This document shows, piece after piece, positions 16,601 to 24,926 of a DNA stretch of 40,290 bases. Position 1 is the first letter of the stretch. Each line of letters begins with the position of its first letter. Source of the stretch: Acidobacteriota bacterium (GTDB lineage: Bacteria; Acidobacteriota; Terriglobia; Terriglobales; Acidobacteriaceae); assembly GCA_003225455.1 (NCBI GenBank), contig QIAB01000054.1:1-40290 (forward strand). Direction: 5' to 3'. The position numbers were made by a program, and so were the translations under genes. The notes beneath the pieces are model-generated. The model was given only the letters and a program-made list of their open reading frames with translations. It was not told the DNA's origin and did no database searches.

Positions 16601-17940
16601 AAGACAGGCTCGCTAATTTTGTGATCCGTCCGGCTATCCTACGGCCTATTTTCGGGCTCCTACGGTGGTTATCTCCGATTCTTGTTTTCGGCAAACGTGC
16701 CATCATCACCCGGTATGACGATGTCGTAGAGATATTAAAGCGCGATACCGATTTCACCATCAGCCAGGTCAACGCCGAAAAGATCAACCAGATCGACGGC
16801 CCCTTCATTCTCGGCATGGATGATTCGCCACAATACGAGCAGGAAAAGGCGATGCTTCACCAGGTCGTCCGCCCTGACGATCTCGAGCGCATTCGTAAGT
16901 TTGTGAGGGAATCCGCCGCCACCCTGGTCGACGCTGCCCGTCCCCGGCGGCAGATTGACGTGGTGAGTGGCTTGGCGCGGGTTGTGCCGGTACGGCTGGT
17001 TGCTTCCTATTTCGGCATGCCGGGCCCCGACGACCCGACCATGATGCGCTGGATGCGCGATGTGTTTCACTACCTCTTCGCGGACCTTACCAATGACCCG
17101 AGGGTATTGCGGGACGCCCTCAGCTCCTCCACCGAGCTGCGCCGACATATGGATGGACAAATCGCCCTCCGTAAGTCTCTGCTATCCGAGCGGTACCAGG
17201 GCGAAGAGGTTTTGGACCGCCTACTGGCCATGCAAGACACGACCCTTTCGTGGCTTGGGGAAAACGTTGTGCGCCGGCAGACGGATGCGCCAATCCCACT
17301 CACCCAGCGTCTGGTACGAGGACAGGACCTCAATGACGACGTGCTGAGCCGACTACTGTCCATGCAAGATGCAGCGCATCCGTGGCTCGACGATAACGCC
17401 GTGCGTCGCAATCTCGCAGGTGTGATCGTCGGAGCGGTTGACACCACCTCGAAATTTGTAACTCTCGCGATCGACGAACTGCTGCGCCGGCCACAATCCT
17501 TGGCGGAAGCCCGCGAAGCAGCCCTGAAAGGCGATGTGGATGCAGTTCGGCGCTATGCCTATGAGGCCGTGCGCTTCAATCCCCATCACCCACTCCAGGT
17601 CCGTTTTTGTACGCGCGACACTCAAGTGGCCGCCGACCAGCGGCGTTCGAAGAATATTCCGGCGGGAACCTTCACCTATGTCGCGACTCTTTCCGCTATG
17701 TTCGATCCCGAAGTTTTTACCAGTCCCGAGCAGTTCAACGCCCAGCGTGAGGTTGAATACCTGCACTTCGGCTACGGCCTGCATACTTGTTTTGGTCGAG
17801 CCATCAATGGTGTGCAAATACCGGAATTGCTGGCCGCTCTGTTGCGCCTGCCCGATTTGCGCCGCGCACCTGGGAGCGCGGGGCACATCCTTTATGACGG
17901 CCCATTCCCCAACCGGTTGATTCTGGAATTCGACGCTTGA
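16438..17940 (+). CDS. Cytochrome P450, carrying the tail of the preceding GST domain
   Basis: From TTG 16438 there are 500 residues. The first 35 or so are GST C-terminal sequence (ARPAGQFILRLYREER), the rest a bacterial class P450. Visible motifs: I-helix AGVIVGAVDTT at 327-337, ExxR at Glu376/Arg379 and heme loop FGYGLHTCFG with Cys451. These suggest an active monooxygenase. No ferredoxin or reductase gene lies nearby. Residues around 258-280 and 302-324 are an imperfect repeat just before the I helix. No ribosome site suits the TTG, which supports a fusion with the upstream GST rather than independent translation. A gap of 17 bases separates it from the next gene. Confidence 0.88.
   Translation: MPTLDQLPPAMRVAVDHWRARPAGQFILRLYREERPPRPVDLVAIGKHASGQTLKDRLANFVIRPAILRPIFGLLRWLSPILVFGKRAIITRYDDVVEILKRDTDFTISQVNAEKINQIDGPFILGMDDSPQYEQEKAMLHQVVRPDDLERIRKFVRESAATLVDAARPRRQIDVVSGLARVVPVRLVASYFGMPGPDDPTMMRWMRDVFHYLFADLTNDPRVLRDALSSSTELRRHMDGQIALRKSLLSERYQGEEVLDRLLAMQDTTLSWLGENVVRRQTDAPIPLTQRLVRGQDLNDDVLSRLLSMQDAAHPWLDDNAVRRNLAGVIVGAVDTTSKFVTLAIDELLRRPQSLAEAREAALKGDVDAVRRYAYEAVRFNPHHPLQVRFCTRDTQVAADQRRSKNIPAGTFTYVATLSAMFDPEVFTSPEQFNAQREVEYLHFGYGLHTCFGRAINGVQIPELLAALLRLPDLRRAPGSAGHILYDGPFPNRLILEFDA
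17209..17409 (+). repeat. Imperfect tandem duplication within the P450
   Basis: Two 23-residue copies, VLDRLLAMQDTTLSWL... at 17209-17277 and VLSRLLSMQDAAHPWL... at 17341-17409, are 132 bases apart and share about 14 of 23 residues, both ending in a VRR-type triplet. The second copy is in the normal place before the I helix; the first is the extra unit. Confidence 0.8.
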
Positions 17941-17957
17941 GAAGCGGAGAAGTATCA

Positions 17958-19220
17958 ATGACACACACCGTTCTGACCTTTATCGCACGAGTGAAACCCG
18001 AGAAAACCGAGGACCTACGCAAGTTGCTCAAGCTGATTCAGGACGATCCCGAGAAAAATTCCTGCGTGCCCTTTCGCTCACTGCAGCTGCTTCACTTTGC
18101 CAGCTTTGTGTTGCATGAGTCCCAGGAATACGGCCCCTACCTGGTGTTCGAGAATAACTTCGACGGATTGTTGCAGGCGTACCTGGATGATTTGTACCTT
18201 CACGCTTCCCGCGGACTTCATCAAGTCTATAGTTGCTGTCAGGACTACACCGTCACAAGCGCCGGCGATCGCCAGAGATTGTTCGCCTATTTGCACGCGC
18301 ATGTGGTTCGGCCGAATGCATACCACATCGGCAATACCGGCCGAAGCGTGAAGCGTATTCTCGACGAACAAACGCTCCGTGATGCACTCGAAACGCGCGC
18401 CGATGCTCTGGCTCAGAGCGTCCCACCGCCTTCGCCGAGCGGTTTGTTAGGAGCCTTTCAAAATTTCGTACGCTCTGACCCGCAGTTTGCTTGGGTGTCC
18501 GGGGTCGGCCCACGTCAGACCTTTATCGAGTGGTTCATGCCGTGGGTCAAGTTCGTCGCAGTGATTCTCCTTGTGATTGTGTTACTGCCAATTTGGCTTC
18601 TTCCGGGAATCATCGGGCTCCTGGTGCTCCGGTTCAAGGAAAGCACCGACCCAGTACAATCGAGTGCCGCCAAGATCCAGAATGTCAAGGACCTGGTGGA
18701 CCGCGAAGACCGCACGCCCAGCGTACAAAACCACATGGCGAGCATCACCATTGTGAAGCCCGGCTGGCTTCGACGCCTGACGCTCCGGGTTGTGCTCTGG
18801 GCGATTAACTTACTGGCCCGCGCCAAAGCGACGCATGGCGAACTTAGCGGCATTCCGAGTATTCATTTTGCCCACTGGTCTGTCATCGATAACGGCCGGC
18901 GTTTGCTCTTCCTGAGCAACTTTGATGGTAGCTGGGAAAACTACCTGGACGACTTCATCGACAAGGCCAGCTCCGGCCTGACCGCCGTGTGGAGCAATAC
19001 GCTCAATTTCCCTCGCACACAATTCCTGCTCTGGGGTGGCGCGCGGGACGGTTCGAGATTCAAGGCGGTTGCCCGCGATAGTCAAACTGTTACCAATGCC
19101 TGGTATAGCGCGTATTGGGACCTAACCGTACAGGGGATCGATAACAACAGCAGTATTCGCGAAGACGTGCTAAATCCACTCGACGCAACGGCAACTAAAG
19201 CCTGGCTGCTGCGCTTGTAG
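17958..19220 (+). CDS. Membrane protein with two related domains, partner of the DyP peroxidase (unknown function)
   Basis: 420 residues from ATG 17958. Two halves share a pattern. The first has FENNFDG, YLDD, ASRGLHQVYS (about residues 62-95); the second has LSNFDG, YLDD, ASSGLTAVWS (about 316-340). Each half has the feel of a dimeric alpha/beta barrel, the fold also used twice in DyP peroxidases, but neither carries the DyP GxxDG or heme histidine signature. Between them lie two hydrophobic segments (FVAVILLVIVLLPIWLLP, GIIGLLVLRF), so the protein is membrane-bound with the two domains joined by a hairpin or re-entrant loop. It lies 17 bases after the P450 and 19 before the peroxidase. I infer it anchors or feeds the peroxidase. 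Confidence 0.75.
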   Translation: MTHTVLTFIARVKPEKTEDLRKLLKLIQDDPEKNSCVPFRSLQLLHFASFVLHESQEYGPYLVFENNFDGLLQAYLDDLYLHASRGLHQVYSCCQDYTVTSAGDRQRLFAYLHAHVVRPNAYHIGNTGRSVKRILDEQTLRDALETRADALAQSVPPPSPSGLLGAFQNFVRSDPQFAWVSGVGPRQTFIEWFMPWVKFVAVILLVIVLLPIWLLPGIIGLLVLRFKESTDPVQSSAAKIQNVKDLVDREDRTPSVQNHMASITIVKPGWLRRLTLRVVLWAINLLARAKATHGELSGIPSIHFAHWSVIDNGRRLLFLSNFDGSWENYLDDFIDKASSGLTAVWSNTLNFPRTQFLLWGGARDGSRFKAVARDSQTVTNAWYSAYWDLTVQGIDNNSSIREDVLNPLDATATKAWLLRL

Positions 19221-19239
19221 GAAATGAGGAATATCTGCC

Positions 19240-20670
19240 ATGGAATTGGAACGAAAAGACATCCAGGGCTTGATCGTGAGCTCCTACAAGCACCTTCCCT
19301 GCGCCGCGTACCTGCTGCTGCAGGTGAAAGATGCGACAGCGGCAAGAGCCTGGCTCGCTCGGAGTGTTGGCGATTTTACGACCGCAGAAACTAAGCACCC
19401 ACATTTTTCTACGAACGTGGCATTTACGTATAACGGACTGAAAAAACTTGGCTTAAATCAGGAGGTCCTTGCGACTTTTTCATTTCCCTTCCAGGAAGGA
19501 ATGGCGACCGAGCACCGTTCGAGAATTCTTGGCGATGGCAATGAGAACGCGCCGTCGAACTGGGAGTGGGGCGGCGCACAAGATAACTTGGTTGATCTGC
19601 TATTGCTAGTCTACGCGAGAGATGAAAGCGTGCTGAAAGCGCAGCTTGAACATTGGCAGCAGGAACTCAGGGGAAGCGGTGGATTCGGAGAGCCGCGCAT
19701 ACTCCATGCCCAGCGCCAGCCGAAGAACAATCCTGAGCATTTCGGTTTTCACGATGGAATTGGGCAGCCGGTCATGGAAGGCACCGGGAACAAGCAACGC
19801 CAGCTAGCCAGAACGCACCATGCCACCGAGCTGCCGGCCGGTGAGTTTCTGCTGGGACATGCCAATCTATACGGAGCCACTTCCGATACTCCCGTAGTGC
19901 GCCCGGAAGATGATCCCCAGCAGTTGCTAACCACGGTGCCCGACAGTGCTACCGCCTTAGGTGCCAGACCTGGAATGCACGACCTCGGCCGCAATGGGAC
20001 GTATCTTGTCTTTCGCCAGTTGGCCCAGGATGTTGCCAAGTTTTGGAACTTCCTGGACAAAGCGACCTGCGATCCGAACGGCAAGAGCAACCCCTCAGCG
20101 CGCGACCATCTGGGAGCGAAGTTTGTCGGCCGGCGGAAAAGCGGCGCTCCCCTGGTTTTGTCCCCACAACAAGATGATCCTCGGCTGGACAACGAAAACA
20201 ATTTCAGCTATATCGACAAAGATCCCCAGGGTTTTGCCTGCCCGATTGGAGCCCACATACGCCGCTCCAATCCTCGGGATTCACTCGGCCCCGATCCGCA
20301 GGCCGCGCTAAATACGGCGAACCGTCACCGTATATTGCGTCGAGGACGCTCCTACGGGCCCCGCTTGACCGATCCGCTGGTGGATGATGGGAAAGAACGC
20401 GGTCTTCATTTCATCTGCCTCAATAGTGATATCGAGCGTCAATTCGAGTTTGTTCAGCAGACCTGGATCAACAATCCCGTATTCGGAGGCTTGTATGAGG
20501 AGGTCGATCCACTGGTCGGCAATCTCGCGAAGGGGGACGCGCTCTTCACCGTCCAGGGGGAGCCGCTGCGCGCCCGAGTACACAATCTCAGCCGATTCGT
20601 TATTGTCAAAGGTGGGTCTTATTTTTTCTTACCCAGCATTCGAACGTTGGGCTACCTTGCCAATCTGTAG
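19240..20670 (+). CDS. DyP-type heme peroxidase
   Basis: 476 residues from ATG 19240. The GxxDG motif is GFHDG at 169-173, with Asp172 as the peroxide-activating acid. The proximal heme histidine is His339 in CPIGAHIRRSNPRD, and RILRRGRSYG follows with the conserved arginine. Length and inserts fit the larger DyP subgroups more than the short bacterial type-B enzymes. No Tat signal or cargo-loading tail is visible, so it is probably cytoplasmic or held at the membrane by its neighbour. It would oxidise phenolic or dye-like compounds with hydrogen peroxide; its true substrate is unknown. Last complete gene of the GST-P450 operon. A GC-rich hairpin at 20682-20695 follows without a T run. Confidence 0.93.
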   Translation: MELERKDIQGLIVSSYKHLPCAAYLLLQVKDATAARAWLARSVGDFTTAETKHPHFSTNVAFTYNGLKKLGLNQEVLATFSFPFQEGMATEHRSRILGDGNENAPSNWEWGGAQDNLVDLLLLVYARDESVLKAQLEHWQQELRGSGGFGEPRILHAQRQPKNNPEHFGFHDGIGQPVMEGTGNKQRQLARTHHATELPAGEFLLGHANLYGATSDTPVVRPEDDPQQLLTTVPDSATALGARPGMHDLGRNGTYLVFRQLAQDVAKFWNFLDKATCDPNGKSNPSARDHLGAKFVGRRKSGAPLVLSPQQDDPRLDNENNFSYIDKDPQGFACPIGAHIRRSNPRDSLGPDPQAALNTANRHRILRRGRSYGPRLTDPLVDDGKERGLHFICLNSDIERQFEFVQQTWINNPVFGGLYEEVDPLVGNLAKGDALFTVQGEPLRARVHNLSRFVIVKGGSYFFLPSIRTLGYLANL

Positions 20671-20778
20671 AAGAAACAAATCGGGGCCCGCCCCGGTCGG
20701 CTCATGTAGTGTCAGGTAAGGATAGCGTCTGACTGCACCCGATAAGCCTTTGGTGCTCCGATTTTCTCGGGACTGATT

Positions 20779-20844
20779 ATGCCTAACAAAGCTCACTCGT
20801 GTGTTGTCATCGGTGCAGGGCAAGCCGAAGATAAGGCGTCCTAA
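20779..20844 (+). pseudogene. N-terminal remnant of an FAD/NAD(P)-binding protein
   Basis: ATG 20779 opens a 21-codon frame reading MPNKAHSCVVIGAGQAE and stopping at TAA. VVIGAGQA is the beginning of a Rossmann dinucleotide-binding motif as in flavin monooxygenases, broken right after it. No later part of such a gene is found. It lies just after the peroxidase, so the operon may once have had a flavoprotein. Confidence 0.45.
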
Positions 20845-20916
20845 GAGCGGACGCCGACAGGAGGGAAATTGCAGAGCGATCAGAGGGGAAGAACAGGGAC
20901 GCGCTCGGCATTGTCT

Positions 20917-21018
20917 ATGCGATATAAAGATGAGGACATTATTTACTTCCTCACCATAGATGATGTTGAGGATGTCGCAAAGAAAATTGGCCTAATCAAC
21001 CTGACTGCGGCACATTAG
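20917..21018 (+). CDS. Short acidic ORF of unknown status
   Basis: A 33-codon frame from ATG 20917 (MRYKDEDIIYFLTIDDVED...) to TAG 21016. It is acidic with regular codon use, and an in-frame TTG lies two codons upstream. No family recognised. It may be a fragment of a larger lost gene. The rest of 20671-21256 holds only the flavoprotein remnant and a promoter. Confidence 0.25.
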   Translation: MRYKDEDIIYFLTIDDVEDVAKKIGLINLTAAH

Positions 21019-21100
21019 TCCCGCCCCAATGTTTTTCTAAACTGACGAGCGCAACTGATTTGTACGCAAGCTTACCTAATTGGATCGATGTAGCCCACTC

Positions 21101-21130
21101 CTGACACGATTTTTAAGCTTGTCTTAATAT
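21101..21130 (+). promoter_or_regulatory. Candidate promoter of the OmpX-like gene
   Basis: CTGACA at 21101-21106 and TAATAT at 21125-21130 (18-base spacer), or TTAATA at 17. It lies about 130 bases before the ATG of the barrel protein in AT-richer sequence. Confidence 0.45.
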
Positions 21131-21256
21131 TTATGTCCGAGCTGGCACGTTTAGGCTGTAGCGTTAGTTCCGCCCACTACCTTTCCCTTCATGCACGGCT
21201 CTCTTTCTGCTCTCAGCCTGCATCTGACCTTAGTAGAACTCCCAGGAGAAAGATTC

Positions 21257-21871
21257 ATGCATAAGCTTGCAACATTGGCAGCGATCATTTTCTGTATCTC
21301 GGTAATTTCTGTGGCTCAAGAGGAGACCACGCCGCGAGCAACAATTTTCGGCGGCTATTCCTATCTTCGCAACGGAGGCAACAACAATTTCAACGGCTGG
21401 GAAGGCCAGGGCACTTTTAACTTCACCCGCCATTTCGGCATCACCGCCGATATAAACGGAAATTACCGCACATTAGCTTCTTTCTCACTACTACCGGGCG
21501 TTTCAGTCACCGCTAACCAGAGCATCTACAACTTTCTGTTCGGCCCCGCGGTCACGACCAATTTCGGTCGGACTTCCGTCTTTGGACACGCCTTATTTGG
21601 CCAGGCTCTGTCGAATCTCGGCGGGGGAATCAGCCTGCCCATCATTGGAGGAATATCCAGCGGCGTGACCAGCGCGACCGCATTTGCCATGGCCTTCGGC
21701 GGAGGCGTTGATATTGGTCTGTCTCGTCACTTCGCGATCCGTGCCGCCCAGCTCGATTACGTTCGCACGAATTTTAGTTCGACGGATGCGCTGTCGACTG
21801 GACTCTTCAGCAACACCAACGGCCGCCAAAACAGCTTCCGCTACTCGGCAGGCATTGTCTTTCGATTTTGA
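21257..21871 (+). CDS. Small outer-membrane beta-barrel protein (OmpX/opacity type)
   Basis: 204 residues from ATG 21257, with AGGAGAAA nine bases before it. Signal peptide HKLATLAAIIFCISVISVAQ. The mature chain starts RATIFGGYSYLRNGG, the typical first strand of porin_2/OMP_b-brl proteins, shows about eight strands and ends GIVFRF with a terminal phenylalanine. Two glycine-rich stretches (GGGISLPIIGGISSG, AFGGGVDIG) form loops or turns. Outer membrane; ligand or role unknown. The gene stands alone, with its own promoter candidate upstream. Confidence 0.88.
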   Translation: MHKLATLAAIIFCISVISVAQEETTPRATIFGGYSYLRNGGNNNFNGWEGQGTFNFTRHFGITADINGNYRTLASFSLLPGVSVTANQSIYNFLFGPAVTTNFGRTSVFGHALFGQALSNLGGGISLPIIGGISSGVTSATAFAMAFGGGVDIGLSRHFAIRAAQLDYVRTNFSSTDALSTGLFSNTNGRQNSFRYSAGIVFRF

Positions 21872-22198
21872 TGAGGGGCGGAAGCTGCTCTGGGCTGTTC
21901 CCTTCAGACAGAACGTATAGGTCATCGGCTGACACCCCGAAGGCACCGAGTTTAGGCGAGAGCATCTCTTCGCAGCGGCATGATCTCTGAGGGGACAATC
22001 TTATTCCTTTCAAAACAGGTTCACCGAACACCAGATTCGTGAGTGCAGTGCAGCCGCGATCTGGAGCCTCGCCCCAGACAAAACAGTTATAGGTCAAGAT
22101 CTTGAAACCAGAATCGTGCGCAACGTCGATGTCGTTCGACTGGGGCAACGGTCCCTAGTGGCACGGAATCAAAAATCCCAAAGCAGGTGGGTTCGATT
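21872..22198. other. Intergenic stretch, no supported gene
   Basis: Between the barrel gene and yihY. A minus-strand frame (21807-22148) is open, but overlaps the barrel gene, lacks a ribosome site and has no recognisable motif, so I do not call it. No promoter stands out. Confidence 0.4.
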
Positions 22199-23164
22199 AT
22201 GGCAATTTCAGATACCGCCTCGAATCTCAGCACCGAGCAGCAGCTTCAATCGATCTGGAGTTTAGGCGGCCTGACGAAAAGGCAGCTTGCAAGAAAAGTT
22301 TGGTATGGAATAAACGAGCACAATCTCCTCGGCCGAGCCTCGGAACTGGCATACAACTTCATTCTCGCGATCTTTCCATTGTTACTTTTTCTGTTGTCGC
22401 TATTCGGGCTTTTTGCATCGCGCGGTATGTTGTTATGCGGCAATTTCCTGTTTTATTTGTCTCAGGCTTTGCCACCCTCCGCGTTTCAAGTGCTCAACAA
22501 GACTATCAGCGAGGTGACGCAAAACACCGGGGGATCCAAGCTCACATTCGGAATCGTTTTTGCGTTGTGGGCCGCAGCGGGCGGAATGACATCGATGATG
22601 TCGACACTCAGCGGCGTTTATCAAGTGCGCGACACTCGCTCGTTAATAAAGTTTCGCGCTATCGCCCTAGCGCTGACTGTTGCGATTTCAATACTGGTGA
22701 TGGCAGCGGTGCTGGTCGTGCTGCTGGGTGGACGCATGGCAGATTTCGTTGGCGCGCACTTTCAATTCAAAGAGGTTTCGTTTATTGCCTGGAAAATCGT
22801 GCAGTACCCGATCGCGCTATTCTTTGTCATCTTGTCCTTTTCTCTTATCTACTACTTTGGTCCTGATGTGGAAGAGCAGCACTGGTACTGGATCACCCCG
22901 GGTTCGGTATTCGGGGTCCTGCTCTGGCTGGCTGCTTCGTTCGGTTTCCGCGTGTACTTGCATTTCTTTGATAGCTACTCGAAAACATACGGGTCACTGG
23001 GTGCCGCGATGATTCTGCTGGTGTGGTTCTACGTAACCGGGTTTGCTTTTTTGGTGGGAGGTGAAATCAACGCGCAGATTGAGCACGCCGCCGCACGACA
23101 CGGACATCCGGAAGCGAAAGCCCCCGGAAAAAAAGCTATAAGCGAAGAAAAGAAAGCCGCATAG
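22199..23164 (+). CDS. YihY/BrkB-family inner-membrane protein
   Basis: 321 residues. ATG 22199 is preferred over the in-frame GTG 22187 because GCAGGTGGG lies at the right distance before it. It has six membrane segments, starting after the GRASELAYNFILAIFPLLLF signature that marks the family. LTFGIVFALWAAAGGM, TYGSLGAAMILLVWFY and LVGGEINAQIEHA are further conserved blocks. The C-terminus is a lysine-rich cytoplasmic tail. Once called RNase BN by error, the family has an unproven transport or export role. The Gfo/Idh/MocA gene starts 15 bases later, suggesting cotranscription. Confidence 0.92.
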   Translation: MAISDTASNLSTEQQLQSIWSLGGLTKRQLARKVWYGINEHNLLGRASELAYNFILAIFPLLLFLLSLFGLFASRGMLLCGNFLFYLSQALPPSAFQVLNKTISEVTQNTGGSKLTFGIVFALWAAAGGMTSMMSTLSGVYQVRDTRSLIKFRAIALALTVAISILVMAAVLVVLLGGRMADFVGAHFQFKEVSFIAWKIVQYPIALFFVILSFSLIYYFGPDVEEQHWYWITPGSVFGVLLWLAASFGFRVYLHFFDSYSKTYGSLGAAMILLVWFYVTGFAFLVGGEINAQIEHAAARHGHPEAKAPGKKAISEEKKAA

Positions 23165-23179
23165 GAATTGGAGGAAGGA

Positions 23180-24400
23180 ATGAATCGGCGCACCACATCA
23201 ATACGTAAGATTCGCTACGCAGTGGTTGGACTGGGACACATTGCGCAGGTCGCCGTCCTGCCCGCATTCAGGAACGCAAGAAACTCGGAGCTGGTATCCA
23301 TTGTCTCAGGGGAGCCGGAAAAGCGGGAAAAATTGGCCAGGAAATATCGCCTCGAACATGTGTACTCCTATGACGACTATGACCACGCCCTTTCCCAGGT
23401 TGACGCGGTATATCTGGCGTTGCCGAATCAATTGCATCGGGACTATATGATCCGAGCTGCGCAGGCTCGCGTTCACGTGCTCTGCGAAAAGCCGATGGCG
23501 GTTACAGAAGACGACTGCCAGGCCATGATCGACGCGGCGGACCATAACGGCGTGAAATTGATGATCGCTTACCGTCTCCATTTCGAAGCAGGAAAACTCG
23601 AAGCGATTCGCTTGGCAGAGAACGGAAAACTGGGAAACCTGCGAATCATCACTTCGGAGTTTGCCCAGCAGGTGGCCGAGGACAACATCCGGGTGAGCCA
23701 AAGCGTCGCCCGCGGGGGCGGTCCTCTGTATGACATGGGCGTCTATTGCATTAACGCAGCCCGATATCTGTTTCGTGCTGAGCCAACCGAGGTATTTGCC
23801 ATCACAGCAAATAATGGAGAAAAGAGATTCCGAAACGTGGAAGAAATGACATCTGTTGTTATGCGCTTTCCCGAAGAACGCATTGCCACGTTCACATGCA
23901 GTTTCGGCGCTACCAATATAAGTCGCTACACACTGATTGGTACAGAGGGCTTGCTAACGGCCGATCCGGCTTACGAATACGCAATGGAAATCAAGCATCA
24001 GCTCACGATTGGCGGAAGAACAAAAACAAGAACCTTTCCCAAACGGGACCAGTTTGCCGCTGAGCTGATTTATTTTTCCGACTGCATTCTTCAGGACAAG
24101 GAACCGGAGCCCTCGGGGATCGAAGGTCTGGCGGATGTGCGCATTGTGCAAGCGATTTACGAATCTGCCCGAACGAGAAGGATCGTTGAATTACCAGAGC
24201 TGCCTGCCAAGAGAAGACCGACAATACGCCAAGAAATTCATCGGCCGCCCCACGAAAAACTGAGACGGTCCATGCGAAGTCGCCTTCTGGGGAAGCAGCG
24301 TGATCTGGACTCGAAGAGTGTGCGGCTTGAGGATGGGCTTGACCGGAAAGATTCAGGCCACACGATGAGGCCTCCTGGCATCCAAGCCCTTTGCCGTTGA
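23180..24400 (+). CDS. Gfo/Idh/MocA-family oxidoreductase with basic C-terminal tail
   Basis: 406 residues from ATG 23180, directly after GGAGGAAGG. Rossmann motif VGLGHIAQVAVLPAF, then the catalytic lysine motif CEKPMAV and a GGGPLYDMGVYCINAARYLF segment with the family's conserved Asp and Tyr-containing block. This is the arrangement of glucose-fructose oxidoreductase and related sugar dehydrogenases. The last 50 residues (RRPTIRQEIHRPPHEK...) are basic and outside the fold. Substrate unknown. It is distinct from the first family member at 3124-4137, sharing fold motifs only. It follows yihY by 15 bases. Confidence 0.9.
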   Translation: MNRRTTSIRKIRYAVVGLGHIAQVAVLPAFRNARNSELVSIVSGEPEKREKLARKYRLEHVYSYDDYDHALSQVDAVYLALPNQLHRDYMIRAAQARVHVLCEKPMAVTEDDCQAMIDAADHNGVKLMIAYRLHFEAGKLEAIRLAENGKLGNLRIITSEFAQQVAEDNIRVSQSVARGGGPLYDMGVYCINAARYLFRAEPTEVFAITANNGEKRFRNVEEMTSVVMRFPEERIATFTCSFGATNISRYTLIGTEGLLTADPAYEYAMEIKHQLTIGGRTKTRTFPKRDQFAAELIYFSDCILQDKEPEPSGIEGLADVRIVQAIYESARTRRIVELPELPAKRRPTIRQEIHRPPHEKLRRSMRSRLLGKQRDLDSKSVRLEDGLDRKDSGHTMRPPGIQALCR

Positions 24401-24412
24401 GGGGTGTGCGCC

Positions 24413-24817
24413 ATGCGTTTTCGTCCGGTCCCATTCTGCCGAACATTTCTCGCTTCCATCTTGGCTATATTCTTTGCCCTTCCACCAAGCTTGTTTGCGG
24501 AGTCTCATCTGGTAAATCCTGCAGAACTCCATCAGGAGTTGCTGAAGGCTTCTCGGATAAGGATGGAGAATCAACACGCGATTCAGCAATTATTGTCCTC
24601 AGATGTAGGCCAAAAGGCACTTCGATCCGTTCATGTCGATCAAGTCCAGGTGACACGAGCAATCGCTGGACTGGACGACGCGGAACTGGCGCGGCTTGCT
24701 GAACGTGCTCGACGGGGACAACAGGATTTCGCGGCGGGTTCGCTCAGCAAAGAGTCGTTACTGATTATCGCGGTCGCAGTAATTGTGGTGATTATTATTG
24801 TTGCCGTAAAAGTCTGA
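24413..24817 (+). CDS. PA2779-like small membrane protein
   Basis: 134 residues from ATG 24413; GTG 24404 is an in-frame alternative. Signal-like N-terminus (FCRTFLASILAIFFALPPSL), an alpha-helical middle with QLLSSDVGQKAL and the diagnostic LDDAELARLAERA, and one C-terminal membrane helix made almost only of I, V and A. This layout matches the PA2779/DUF6627 family, found in Pseudomonas beside a C39-type peptidase gene, which is absent here. Function unknown. Starts 13 bases after the dehydrogenase. Confidence 0.7.
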   Translation: MRFRPVPFCRTFLASILAIFFALPPSLFAESHLVNPAELHQELLKASRIRMENQHAIQQLLSSDVGQKALRSVHVDQVQVTRAIAGLDDAELARLAERARRGQQDFAAGSLSKESLLIIAVAVIVVIIIVAVKV

Positions 24818-24926
24818 TATCGGCTTCGGCCCGATATCCTGCGGCGGCATAAACAAGGGCGATTTGCCCAAGGAACAAACTTTTACTCTCTCGCGGGCAG
24901 CGACATCGAGATTACACGGACAGCAA

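Noticed and set aside
20682-20695. Hairpin CGGGGC-CC-GCCCCG as terminator of the DyP operon
   Set aside because: Stem is good but the loop is only two bases and no T run follows.
21807-22148. Minus-strand frame of 113 codons next to the OmpX-like gene
   Set aside because: Overlaps that gene, has no ribosome site and no recognisable family.
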